A stretch of 45,506 bases of DNA from Acidimicrobiaceae bacterium (GTDB lineage Bacteria; Actinomycetota; Acidimicrobiia; Acidimicrobiales; Acidimicrobiaceae): the NCBI GenBank assembly GCA_013044385.1, contig JABEUN010000080.1, positions 1 through 45,506 of the forward strand, written 5' to 3'. A program made the position numbers and the translations under genes. Shown here piece after piece: positions 1 to 8,528 of the stretch. The first letter of the stretch is position 1; each line of letters starts with the position of its first letter. The notes below the pieces were generated by a model. It saw nothing but the letters and a program-made list of their open reading frames with translations. It had not been told where the DNA came from and did not search any database.

Positions 1-332
1 ACCACGGCGTGCGCCTGCGCCGGCGGAACTGGCGGGTCTGGGACTGGAACTGGAGGCGTTCGGGGCGGGTGCGGTGCTGGTGCGGGCGCTGCCCCCTGCT
101 CCGCCGAAATAACTGCTAGAACCGTCCCGACATCAACCGTCTGTCCCTCTTCGACCAGGATCTGCGTAACAAATCCCGAAGCTGAAGAAGGAACTTCGGA
201 GTCAACTTTGTCCGTCGAGACTTCGAACAACACCTCGTCCTGGGCGATGGGATCCCCGACCTTCTTCATCCATCTAGTTATTGTCCCTTCGGTGACGGTC
301 TCACCGAGCTGTGGCATGACAATATCAGCCAA
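1..332 (-). CDS. 2-oxo acid dehydrogenase E2 (dihydrolipoamide acyltransferase), N-terminal part
   Basis: Only the first 110 codons lie in the window; the gene continues past position 1. Translation gives a classic lipoyl domain: the start resembles MADIVMPQLGETVTEG, and the lipoylation site is in STDKVDSE (Lys about 42). A Pro/Ala-rich flexible linker begins near residue 80. The TTG at 332-330 is chosen because the family starts exactly there; it overlaps the lpdA stop by 8 nt, so the two are probably translationally coupled. With lpdA and aceE in the same window it is most likely the E2 of pyruvate dehydrogenase (shared with oxoglutarate dehydrogenase in many actinomycetes), but the catalytic domain that would decide this is missing. 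Confidence 0.85.
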   Translation of the reverse strand, partial: MADIVMPQLGETVTEGTITRWMKKVGDPIAQDEVLFEVSTDKVDSEVPSSASGFVTQILVEEGQTVDVGTVLAVISAEQGAAPAPAPHPPRTPPVPVPDPPVPPAQAHAV

Positions 333-1722
333 CGTGTAATCCCCTTCCTGTGAGCGCAAGCACTGTCTCGCCGAAAGCCTCGGAAAGCGTTGGATGCGGC
401 TGAATAAACTGACTTACCTCTTCGGGAGTGGCCTCCCAGTTAACACTTAAATACGCTTGGCCAAGCTGTTCGGTGACCCATGGTCCGGCCATGTGAACGC
501 CAAGAATCGCTCCTGCAGATCCATCCGATCTCTTTTCACATATGACTTTCACAACACCATCAGTTTCGCCAATAATCCTCGCCCTGGAGTTGCCTCCATA
601 TGGATCCTTCTTGACAAGCACTTCGTAGCCGGCCTCACGGGCCTGCGCCTCCGTCATGCCGACGAATGCAACCTCCGGATGGGTATAAATACACCACGGC
701 ACCTTGCCGTAATCGACCGGGGTCACCGGCTCACCAAGAATCGTCTTGATGGCAAGAATCGCCTCCGCGAAACCCACATGGGCCAATTGAGGTGTGGCTA
801 TCAGGTCACCTATCGCATAGACACCGGACTCCGAGGTCCTCATGTACTCGTCCACTAGAACGAATCCACGCTGATCAACCTGAACCTTACTCTGTGGACC
901 TATCAGACCATCAGACAGGGGACGCCTACCGACCGAGACGATGATCTTCTCTACCGATACTGATTGGCCACCGCCAAACATCACTTTCGTCGTCGATCCT
1001 TCGTTTTGATGTCCCTCAACGGCCGAGGAGACAAACGTCTGGATCCCTCGCTTTTTGAAGGAGCGCACCACTACATCGGCTACATCCTTATCACAGCCCG
1101 TAAGGATCTGTGGCAGCGCTTCAATGATCGTCACCTCAACGCCCATATCCGACATCATCGATGCGAATTCGCAGCCAATTGCACCTCCGCCGATTACGGC
1201 AACCGACTTGGGAAGGGTCGTGAGGGAAAGCACCTCGTCAGAGGTGAGGACGTACTCCGATACCTCGAATCCAGGTATTGTTCGAGGTGCAGAGCCCGTA
1301 GCAAGGATTATTGAATCCCCACTGATGACTCGGGAGCCCAAGACTTCCACCTTGCCATCCCCCAGGTATTTGCCAATACCTTCAATGACTTCGATACCCC
1401 GACCCTTCATCAGGCCGGAGAGTCCCTTCCAGAGCTGATCGACAACACTCTGCTTCCGCGACTGGGATACGGCGAAGTCGACCCCAGTTATTGCAGCGGA
1501 TATACCGAAGGTGCTCGCCGACTTGACCGAGCGAAGCACTGACGCTGTCTCGAGAAACTCCTTGGCTGGAACACAACCTCGGTGAAGGCAGGTACCACCC
1601 ACCTTCTCCTTCTCGACGACAGCGACCTTCAGTCCGGCTGAAGCACCGTAGAGTGCTGCTGCATAGCCGCCGGGACCCCCTCCGATCACAACAACGTCAA
1701 ACTGATCGGTCGTTTCAACCAC
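325..1722 (-). CDS. lpdA: Dihydrolipoyl dehydrogenase (E3)
   Basis: A 465-residue cytoplasmic flavoprotein that reoxidises dihydrolipoyl groups of E2 with NAD+. Visible are the FAD-binding GGGPGGYAAA near residue 14, the redox disulfide in GGTCLHRGCVPAK (the LHRGC form is typical of actinobacteria), the NAD-binding GGGAIGCEF near 178, the second FAD motif YAIGD near 302, and the C-terminal interface HPTLSEAFGE with the active-site His-Glu pair. Full family length. The GTG start at 1722 sits directly against an AGGAG ribosome site, which is unusually close. It lies upstream of, and overlaps, the E2 gene by 8 nt, so the two form an operon for the dehydrogenase complex. Confidence 0.95.
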   Translation of the reverse strand: MVETTDQFDVVVIGGGPGGYAAALYGASAGLKVAVVEKEKVGGTCLHRGCVPAKEFLETASVLRSVKSASTFGISAAITGVDFAVSQSRKQSVVDQLWKGLSGLMKGRGIEVIEGIGKYLGDGKVEVLGSRVISGDSIILATGSAPRTIPGFEVSEYVLTSDEVLSLTTLPKSVAVIGGGAIGCEFASMMSDMGVEVTIIEALPQILTGCDKDVADVVVRSFKKRGIQTFVSSAVEGHQNEGSTTKVMFGGGQSVSVEKIIVSVGRRPLSDGLIGPQSKVQVDQRGFVLVDEYMRTSESGVYAIGDLIATPQLAHVGFAEAILAIKTILGEPVTPVDYGKVPWCIYTHPEVAFVGMTEAQAREAGYEVLVKKDPYGGNSRARIIGETDGVVKVICEKRSDGSAGAILGVHMAGPWVTEQLGQAYLSVNWEATPEEVSQFIQPHPTLSEAFGETVLALTGRGLHVG

Positions 1723-1727
1723 CTCCT

Positions 1728-1750
1728 AGACTCTGGCAACGCTAGAGTCT
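1728..1750 (-). promoter_or_regulatory. Short inverted repeat just upstream of lpdA
   Basis: AGACTCT and AGAGTCT form a perfect 7-bp inverted repeat with a 9-nt loop. It ends only a few bases upstream of the AGGAGG ribosome site of lpdA. It would fold in the leader RNA or could be a protein site; no family match is recognised. Confidence 0.3.
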
Positions 1751-1950
1751 GTCTCAAATTCGTCACACCACAAAATCAGGATGAAGCCAAGTCCAAGCAA
1801 CTGAGGCCTAAGCAGTGGACGTCAGGGGCAGAGGCTCGATCCATCTAAGTCAACAGCCTAGATACTAAATGCGCCCACCTGCAGTTTTTACCAGCTTGGA
1901 CAAGTTACGCTACGATTCCGTTCACGAACACAGTTCTCTGTCCAACCAGC

Positions 1951-2850
1951 TCACTTGAAGGAGCTTAAGTGGTCCCAGGCAGCTCTACTTAGGTCCAGAT
2001 CGGCCGCAGCCGCGTTTGACTCAAGTTGGGCCACAGAAGAGGCACCCGGTATAGCCACTACGTTCGGCTGGCTAACGAGCCAGGCGAGCGCAATCTGCGA
2101 GATCGAAGCTGAATGAGCTGTGGCAACCTCAGCCAACGCAGACATGAGCGGCATGGCTTTTGCAATACCACCGGACTTCAGGTGCCTGTTCATCCTGCGA
2201 ACACCACCTGGGCGGTTGTCGAGTCCGTACTTTCCGGTAAGTGCACCCTGTTCAAGAGGCGAGTAGGCGATCACCAGTCGATCGTGTGCCTGAGCGTATG
2301 GAACAAGTTCGCGGTCTGCTCTTCTACTTAACAGCGAGTAGTGCACTTGGTTAGAGATAATCGGATGCCCGAGTGACTTTTCGGCGCTCAGCCACTGGCT
2401 GAGAGTGTAATTCGACACACCGATATTCTTGGCGAGTCCGCGCTCGAGTACGGTGGCCATCCCCCTGATCTGGGCCGAAACAGGTAAAAATGGGTTTGGC
2501 CAATGCATCTGCAGTAGATCTATATGGCTAATTCCGAGTCTGGCAGCGCTTCGGTACGACCGCGATACTAGCACCGAGGGCAGCGGCAGGAATGGGGCGA
2601 ACTTGGTCGCCACAAAGTAACGGTCTCGATCGCCAATGATCGCCTTTCCAAGGATTCGCTCCGATTCGCCTCCTGCGTACATCTCTGCGGTGTCAACAAG
2701 GTTGATCTCCAATTCAGCGGCTCGAATGACTAGCTGCTCTGCAGTCGTCGAGGCGTAGGTCCTGCCGTATCCCCACTCCCTTGAGCCGAACTGCCACGTG
2801 CCTAGTCCAATCACAGACAACCGAACTCCACCAGACTCAAAAAATCTCAT
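1951..2850 (-). CDS. Aldo/keto reductase family protein
   Basis: A 299-residue (beta/alpha)8 NADPH-dependent oxidoreductase by family. The catalytic tetrad can be placed at Asp53 and Tyr58 (in LVDTAEMYAGG), Lys83 (ATKFAP) and His116 (LLQMHWP). The C-terminal GASSVAQLESNAAA matches the NADPH-binding end of the family. The substrate cannot be deduced; neighbours do not help, as the gene stands alone between lpdA and a 440-bp gap. Length is normal for the family, with no sign of damage. Confidence 0.88.
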   Translation of the reverse strand: MRFFESGGVRLSVIGLGTWQFGSREWGYGRTYASTTAEQLVIRAAELEINLVDTAEMYAGGESERILGKAIIGDRDRYFVATKFAPFLPLPSVLVSRSYRSAARLGISHIDLLQMHWPNPFLPVSAQIRGMATVLERGLAKNIGVSNYTLSQWLSAEKSLGHPIISNQVHYSLLSRRADRELVPYAQAHDRLVIAYSPLEQGALTGKYGLDNRPGGVRRMNRHLKSGGIAKAMPLMSALAEVATAHSASISQIALAWLVSQPNVVAIPGASSVAQLESNAAAADLDLSRAAWDHLSSFK

Positions 2851-3290
2851 ACACCAATCGTAAAGCCGAAGGTAGCCACTTTTGAATAGAGATCAAAAAC
2901 CGATGACAGGCTCAGCAGACGAGGGCCAAGTCAGAGGCCGATTCAGAACGTTGCAAGCCGTGGTACCTGTACGAAGCGGACAAATCATTCAAGTCAACCG
3001 TTGCCGAGGAGCCTTAGCTCTGCCATCCCAAGGCGACGGCAGAGCACGTTTGAGTTGTCAAGGTTGCGCGTTCATATAAACACTCACACCAACTCCAAGT
3101 GTGGCTCCCTATCGCTAAAGCCAGAGCGATGCCAACCAATCAGTTGCGGGCCAGGTACTCGACTATCTCAATTTGGTCCGCACTTTGAGTCCATTTCGAC
3201 AGTTGAACAATCACGAGTTAGGTCGGCAGTTTATGAGCTAGAGATCAAGCTGGCTCGACCGGCGAATCCCGCAAGGGCCACACCAACCAC
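2851..3290. other. Intergenic stretch with one hairpin, no gene recognised
   Basis: No convincing coding sequence, tRNA or repeat. It contains an 8-bp inverted repeat (GCTCTGCC at 3017-3024, GGCAGAGC at 3038-3045) with a 13-nt loop and no following T-run. It lies downstream of the SDR gene and upstream of the aldo/keto reductase, both on the minus strand. Confidence 0.4.
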
Positions 3291-4064
3291 CTACTTCGGC
3301 GCCATCCGCAATGATCCGTCGAGTCGAACCACCTCACCGTTGAGGTAGCCATTTCTCACCATCTCGAGCAGCAGCGAAGCGTAATCCTCCGGCGTACCCA
3401 ATCGGTGTGGGAACGGCACACCTGCGGCTAGTGCAGCTCTGATCTGATCTGGAAGTTGCCCGAGCAGAGGAGTATCCATGATGCCCGGTGCAATTGTCAG
3501 GACGCGGATACCGACAGCAGATAGGTCTCTTGCGGCAGGAAGCGTCATGCCGACAATCGCACCTTTGGAGGCAGAGTAGGCGAGCTGTCCTATCTGTCCG
3601 TCATAGGCCGCAATTGACGCAGTGTTGACAATAACTCCCCTCTCGCCATGCTCAAGTGGCTCCTGCTTGGAGATCTGGGAAGCAGCGAAACGCATCACAT
3701 TGAAGGTCCCAAAAAGGTTTACTCTAAGCACCCGATCAAAGGACTCGAGGTCGTGCGGCTCTCCAGAACGGTCTATGACCCTCCTACCGATACCTATACC
3801 TGCGCAGTTGACGGCGATCCGCAGATTGCCCGCCGAAGCAGCCGTTGAAAGTGCCTCTCTGACCTGCTCTTCCACCGTGACGTCGGTATGGACAAAATCG
3901 ACTCGACTTCCCAGCTCCGAGGCCAACTCTTTGCCCCTCGCTTCATCCCGATCAAGGATGAAGACGTGTGCTCCTTTGTCAAGTAGTGCTCTCGTGGTCG
4001 CCGCGCCGAGGCCCGATGCACCGCCGGAGACGACTGCAGTTACTCCATTGATATCCATAGCCAT
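3291..4064 (-). CDS. Short-chain dehydrogenase/reductase, 3-hydroxyacyl-CoA dehydrogenase type-2-like
   Basis: A 257-residue classical SDR. The Rossmann motif is GGASGLG near residue 14, the NCAG motif at 86-89, and the catalytic triad Ser150, Tyr163, Lys167 (YSASK). The NTASIAAYDGQIGQ stretch and the late APGIMDTPLL resemble the HSD10-like 3-hydroxy-2-methylbutyryl-CoA / 3-hydroxyacyl-CoA dehydrogenase subgroup. The likely job is NAD+-dependent oxidation of a 3-hydroxyacyl-CoA in branched amino acid or fatty acid breakdown, but the subgroup call rests on resemblance only. It runs in the same direction as rnhA, 39 bp downstream of it. Confidence 0.85.
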   Translation of the reverse strand: MAMDINGVTAVVSGGASGLGAATTRALLDKGAHVFILDRDEARGKELASELGSRVDFVHTDVTVEEQVREALSTAASAGNLRIAVNCAGIGIGRRVIDRSGEPHDLESFDRVLRVNLFGTFNVMRFAASQISKQEPLEHGERGVIVNTASIAAYDGQIGQLAYSASKGAIVGMTLPAARDLSAVGIRVLTIAPGIMDTPLLGQLPDQIRAALAAGVPFPHRLGTPEDYASLLLEMVRNGYLNGEVVRLDGSLRMAPK

Positions 4065-4103
4065 ACTCTATGTCGCCGATGTGAGCAAGGAAGGTCAGCG
4101 TCT

Positions 4104-4547
4104 TTATCTGCTGGCTATCTTCTCTGCTTCGGACCGGGCAAGCTGGTCAACGAGTTCATTCTGGGGATCACCTGCATGACCTTTCACCCAGTTGAATGTA
4201 TAGCTGGCTCCCGGCTTCAATACGAGATCGATCAGAGGCTTCCACAAGTCTTGATTGGCCACTGGGTCCCCTTTTGAGTTGCGCCAACCCCTTTTCACCC
4301 ACCCCACGTGCCAGTTCTGTCTAAAACAGTTGACGACGTAGGTCGAATCGGAATAGATGTCGAGTGGTGACGCTAGATCCCGCACGGCTTCGAGGACCGC
4401 CTGGAGTTCCATTCTCTGGTTGGTGGTCAGTTTCGCCGATCCGGCCCTTGTCCTGCCATCATCGGTCGCGTACGCCCATCCGCCGGGCCCAGGGTTACCT
4501 AGACAGGCCCCATCGGTATGAACCCTCAACTGCCACCTCCAACTCAT
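4104..4547 (-). CDS. rnhA: Ribonuclease HI
   Basis: A 147-residue enzyme that cuts the RNA strand of RNA-DNA hybrids. The four carboxylates are visible: Asp12 (TDGACLGNPGPGGWA), Glu47 (NQRMELQAV), Asp67 (YSDSTYVV) and Asp134 (ELVDQLA), plus the mobile-loop His124 in VKGHAGDP. Length and motif spacing match bacterial RNase HI. It is divergent from aceE, with about 60 bp between the two starts. Confidence 0.95.
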   Translation of the reverse strand: MSWRWQLRVHTDGACLGNPGPGGWAYATDDGRTRAGSAKLTTNQRMELQAVLEAVRDLASPLDIYSDSTYVVNCFRQNWHVGWVKRGWRNSKGDPVANQDLWKPLIDLVLKPGASYTFNWVKGHAGDPQNELVDQLARSEAEKIASR

Positions 4548-4616
4548 TCAGTCAACTAAAGATAGACCAGTTCGCTCCAAGTGGCGCGACGCCGCCACGC
4601 GTGATTGACTAGGGAG

Positions 4617-7361
4617 GTGATCTTTGACGGCTTTTCCCACGCTTTACCGGACATCGATTCGGAAGAGACCTCCGAATGGATAGATTCCTTCAACTCCCTG
4701 GTCGAGACGCAGGGCAGGTCCAGGGCAAGTTTCATCCTTATGAAGCTGCTCGAAAGTGCCCGAGAGCAGCAGGTCGGCTTTCCCGCCACCGTTTCGACTC
4801 CATACATAAATACGATTCCACCAGAAAGGGAGCCCTGGTTCCCTGGCGATGAGTACACCGAGCGGCGTATCCGTGCCTACATTCGATGGAATGCTGCGGT
4901 GATGGTCACCCGTGCCAACATGCAGTCCGATGGAATCGGTGGACACCTATCCACCTACGCATCCTCTGCTTCCCTATATGAAGTCGGGTTCAACCACTTC
5001 TTCAGAGGGAGGGACAATAAGACCATCGGCGATCTCGTGTACTTTCAGGGTCACGCATCTCCAGGCATCTACGCCCGAGCGTTCCTTGAGGGACACTTCA
5101 CCGAGTCTCAACTCGACAACTTCCGCAAGGAGATCGGGGGGCACGGCCTCTCCTCGTACCCCCATCCCAGGCTGATGCCAGACTTCTGGGAGTTCCCAAC
5201 TGTCTCGATGGGATTAGGCCCAATTAACGCCATCTACCAGGCACGATTCAACAAGTACCTGCTGCACCGTAGGTTGGCTGAGACCTCGCCTTCCCGTGTT
5301 TGGGCATATGTAGGTGACGGTGAATTCGACGAGCCTGAGACCGTTGGTGCACTTGGTGTAGCCGGAAGAGAACACCTGGACAATTTGATCTTCGTCGTCA
5401 ACTGCAATCTACAAAGGCTCGACGGACCAGTACGAGGTAACGGGAAGATCATCCAAGAGCTAGAGGCGCTCTTCCGAGGGGCCGGATGGAACGTGATCAA
5501 GGTCATCTGGGGCTCTAAGTGGGACGAGCTCCTCATGAGGGACGTGGACGGCGTACTTCTAAACAAGATGAACTCGACTCCTGATGGAGAGTTCCAGAAG
5601 TACTCGACCGAATCGGGCGCCTACATCAGAGAGAACTTCTTCGGTCCGGACCCTCGACTCCGCAAACTCGTCGAGCACCTCTCCGACCAGGAACTACAGG
5701 AACTGCCTCGCGGCGGACACGACTATAAAAAACTCTTCGCCGCCTACACCGCCGCAACACAGAACCACGGCTCACCCACGGCGATCCTCGCCCACACCAT
5801 CAAAGGATGGACCCTGGGGCCGGACATTGAGGCCAGAAATTCGACACACCAGATCAAGAAGATGTCCAAGGGACAGCTGAAGCTCATGAGGGACCGCCTC
5901 CAATTAAGGGACGAGATTCCCGAGCATCTGCTCGACGAGAACAATCCCCCGTATATCAAGCCGGAACCAGGGACATACCTTGCTGACTATCTGGTCACTC
6001 GCCGAAAGGCCCTCGGTGGCTTTCTGCCGAGGAGGCTCCACGTGAAAATCGCGCTACCCCAACCCCCTGAAGATGCATACAACGAGTTCTATAGTGGGTC
6101 CGGCAAGCTCGAAGTTTCCACGACCATGGCCTTTGCAAAGCTTTTAAGAAACCTCGCTAAGGATCCCGAAGTCGGCCAGCGGTTCGTCCCAATCATCCCC
6201 GACGAGGCGAGAACATTTGGTCTCGAGGCGATGTTCAGAGAGTCCAAAATATATGCGCCGGACGGGCAGCTATACACGCCGGTAGATGCTGGCCTACTGC
6301 TGTCGTATACCGAAGCCCAAGACGGACAGATCATGGAGATGGGCATAACCGAAGCCGGCGCGATGTCAACCTTTATCGCCGCGGGAACGGCCCACACCAG
6401 CTTCAACTGTCCGATGATACCGGTGTACCTCTTCTACTCCATGTTCGGTTTCCAGAGGACAGGCGACCAGATCTGGGCAGCCAACGACGCTAGGGCCAGG
6501 GGTTTCCTCATCGGAGCAACCGCCGGTCGAACAACCCTGAACGGGGAGGGACTCCAGCACGAGGATGGACACTCGCTGGTTCTTGCCGCGACCGTACCCA
6601 CCATCGTTGCCTACGACCCTGCTTTTGCATACGAGATGGCAATGATCGTCCGATACGGCATGGAAGTCATGTATGGAGAGGGATCGAAGGATCGTATCTT
6701 CTACATCACCGCTTACAACGAGAACTACATCATGCCCGCCATCCCAGAACACCTAACCCATGACGAGGTTGTGGAAGGTGTACGAAAAGGCGCTTACCGT
6801 TACAAGCTGGCCGAGGCGCCGGTTCAGGGGGATCTGATCTCACCATCGACGGCATCAGATGCGCATCGAAGCTGCACCATACTCTTTTCCGGATCCGCGC
6901 ATCAGGCCGCAGAGCTTGCGAGGGTGGCACTTCGAGATAGGTGGAACGTCTCAGCTGAGACTTGGTCTATCACTTCTTACAAGTCGCTCAGAGAAGAAGC
7001 CCTCGAAACAGAGCGTTACAACCGACTCCACCCGCTCGATCTGGCCAAGAAGTCCTACATTACAGAGGCTCTCGAGGATAGCTCTGGTCCGATTGTTGCG
7101 GTCACGGACTTCATGAAACTCGTACCCGATCAGATTGCACGATTCACTCCAAGGCCGATTACATCGCTCGGTACCGATGGATTTGGTAGATCGGACACCC
7201 GTGAGGGCCTCAGGCGATTCTTCGAGATCGACGAAGGACACGTTGTTGTCGCCGTCCTGCGTGCTCTTGTTGAGGAGGGCAGTGCAGACCCTAAAGAGGT
7301 CGCAGATGCAATCTCCCACTACGGAATCGAGACCGACAACGTGGATCCGACCCTCAGCTAG
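4617..7361 (+). CDS. aceE: Pyruvate dehydrogenase E1 component, homodimeric type
   Basis: About 914 residues, the length of the AceE family. It decarboxylates pyruvate with thiamine diphosphate and acetylates the lipoyl group of E2. The ThDP motif is GDGEFDEPE followed by NCNLQRLDGPVRGN; the C-terminal half carries the transketolase-like domain (YTEAQDGQIMEMGITEAGA, YYSMFGFQR-like segment, GEGLQHEDGHS). The start is uncertain: GTG at 4617 gives a beginning similar to the family (M-I-F-D-G-F) but lies inside a perfect anti-16S sequence (GGAGGTGATC at 4613-4622). TTG at 4605 is the only other in-frame start and has no ribosome site. It stands apart from E2 and lpdA on the opposite strand. Confidence 0.95.
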   Translation: MIFDGFSHALPDIDSEETSEWIDSFNSLVETQGRSRASFILMKLLESAREQQVGFPATVSTPYINTIPPEREPWFPGDEYTERRIRAYIRWNAAVMVTRANMQSDGIGGHLSTYASSASLYEVGFNHFFRGRDNKTIGDLVYFQGHASPGIYARAFLEGHFTESQLDNFRKEIGGHGLSSYPHPRLMPDFWEFPTVSMGLGPINAIYQARFNKYLLHRRLAETSPSRVWAYVGDGEFDEPETVGALGVAGREHLDNLIFVVNCNLQRLDGPVRGNGKIIQELEALFRGAGWNVIKVIWGSKWDELLMRDVDGVLLNKMNSTPDGEFQKYSTESGAYIRENFFGPDPRLRKLVEHLSDQELQELPRGGHDYKKLFAAYTAATQNHGSPTAILAHTIKGWTLGPDIEARNSTHQIKKMSKGQLKLMRDRLQLRDEIPEHLLDENNPPYIKPEPGTYLADYLVTRRKALGGFLPRRLHVKIALPQPPEDAYNEFYSGSGKLEVSTTMAFAKLLRNLAKDPEVGQRFVPIIPDEARTFGLEAMFRESKIYAPDGQLYTPVDAGLLLSYTEAQDGQIMEMGITEAGAMSTFIAAGTAHTSFNCPMIPVYLFYSMFGFQRTGDQIWAANDARARGFLIGATAGRTTLNGEGLQHEDGHSLVLAATVPTIVAYDPAFAYEMAMIVRYGMEVMYGEGSKDRIFYITAYNENYIMPAIPEHLTHDEVVEGVRKGAYRYKLAEAPVQGDLISPSTASDAHRSCTILFSGSAHQAAELARVALRDRWNVSAETWSITSYKSLREEALETERYNRLHPLDLAKKSYITEALEDSSGPIVAVTDFMKLVPDQIARFTPRPITSLGTDGFGRSDTREGLRRFFEIDEGHVVVAVLRALVEEGSADPKEVADAISHYGIETDNVDPTLS

Positions 7362-7391
7362 TTTGGACCAATTGCAGCGGTTACTGTAGTT

Positions 7392-8528
7392 TCACTCGCC
7401 AGAGAGTTCGTGCTCTGCAATGGCCTCTCTGGCAATAGCAAAGGCAGTATTTGAGGCCGGAACACCTGCATATATGGCTGAGTGAAGGAGCACTTCGGCT
7501 ATCTCATCGCTGGTCAATCCATTCCTGAGCGCTCCCTTTACATGGAGCTTCAGCTCCTGATGATGCCCCAGGCCAGCCAACAATGCGATTGTCACCATCG
7601 ACCTGCTACGTCGGTCAAGTCCGGGTCTGGTCCACACATCGCCCCAAGCGTTCTCAGTAATGAAATCTATGAAGCTCGAGTTGAAAAGGTCCCTACTTCT
7701 GTCTGAGCGGTCCACGTGGGGATCGCCTAACACGGTTCGCCTTAACTCGTTTCCACGCTCGGCCTCGGTCCCAAGCAGATGATTCTCAACAGCAAGGGCA
7801 AAAGCGGTCGGCTGTGCCAAGTTGGCAAGATGCGCTGCGTGGGGAAGCACCAGAAATGACGAACCGGGAATCTCGCTAAGGAGCTCGACCATCATCGAAG
7901 GAGGCGTGACGGGATCCTCAGCGCCAGCTATGACTAAAGTGCGAGCGGTAATCCCAGTCAGAGTGCCACGCATGTCCATAGCACCTATGGCCTCACAACA
8001 ACCGGCATAACCTTCTGGGTCGGCCATTGAAATCATGGCCAAGACCCTTCGACCCACTGCTGGATCTGCCTCCAGTTGAACCGGGGTGAACCACCTCGCA
8101 AGTAGCGCGTCAGCGAGTACGTCTACGCTTCCGTGAGCCCTCACAAACTCAGCCCGCTCCCGCCAAGACTCCTCCGTCGGGAGATAGACAGAACTACAGG
8201 CCACGACGAGCCCTTTCACCCTGTCGGGAAAACGGGAAGCTACCCACATACCGACCATACCACCGAGGGATAGTCCGCAGATATTGACACTCCCCTCGCC
8301 GAGCTGGTCGAGGAGTGACACGAGTTCGCCACCAAGACCATCCATGGTGTAGGGGCCCTCCGCTCTACCTGAGCCCCCATGGCCCGGATGTTCTACTGAG
8401 AGGATACGGAAGCGTCGTGACCATCTGTCCATCTGCAGTGACCACATCTCGGAGGTGGTGCCGAGAGAGTTGAGAAGAACCAGTGTCTCCCCAAGCCTCT
8501 GCCCCGAATATGAATACGCAAGGGTCAT
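7392..8528 (-). CDS. pcaL: Fused 3-oxoadipate enol-lactonase / 4-carboxymuconolactone decarboxylase
   Basis: A 378-residue two-domain protein doing two consecutive steps of the protocatechuate pathway. Residues 1-250 are an alpha/beta hydrolase (PcaD-like) with nucleophile Ser87 in GLSLGG, Asp205 in AGAEDPVTP and His233 in HAAHLAN. Residues about 258-378 are a PcaC-like decarboxylase (RSRSMVTIALLAGLGHHQELKLH). The ATG at 8528 is preferred over one at 8543: it forms an ATGA overlap with the pcaB stop and has GGGAAGG at proper spacing. The fused PcaL form is known from actinobacteria. It is the last gene of the pca block and faces aceE convergently. Confidence 0.94.
   Translation of the reverse strand: MTLAYSYSGQRLGETLVLLNSLGTTSEMWSLQMDRWSRRFRILSVEHPGHGGSGRAEGPYTMDGLGGELVSLLDQLGEGSVNICGLSLGGMVGMWVASRFPDRVKGLVVACSSVYLPTEESWRERAEFVRAHGSVDVLADALLARWFTPVQLEADPAVGRRVLAMISMADPEGYAGCCEAIGAMDMRGTLTGITARTLVIAGAEDPVTPPSMMVELLSEIPGSSFLVLPHAAHLANLAQPTAFALAVENHLLGTEAERGNELRRTVLGDPHVDRSDRSRDLFNSSFIDFITENAWGDVWTRPGLDRRSRSMVTIALLAGLGHHQELKLHVKGALRNGLTSDEIAEVLLHSAIYAGVPASNTAFAIAREAIAEHELSGE

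Noticed and set aside
457-858. Open frame on the plus strand opposite lpdA (and others like it opposite pca, aceE and liv genes)
   Set aside because: It lies fully inside a well-supported gene on the other strand, has no domain and no ribosome site.
3017-3045. Hairpin considered as a terminator for the SDR gene
   Set aside because: More than 200 bp from the stop codon and no T-run after it on either strand.
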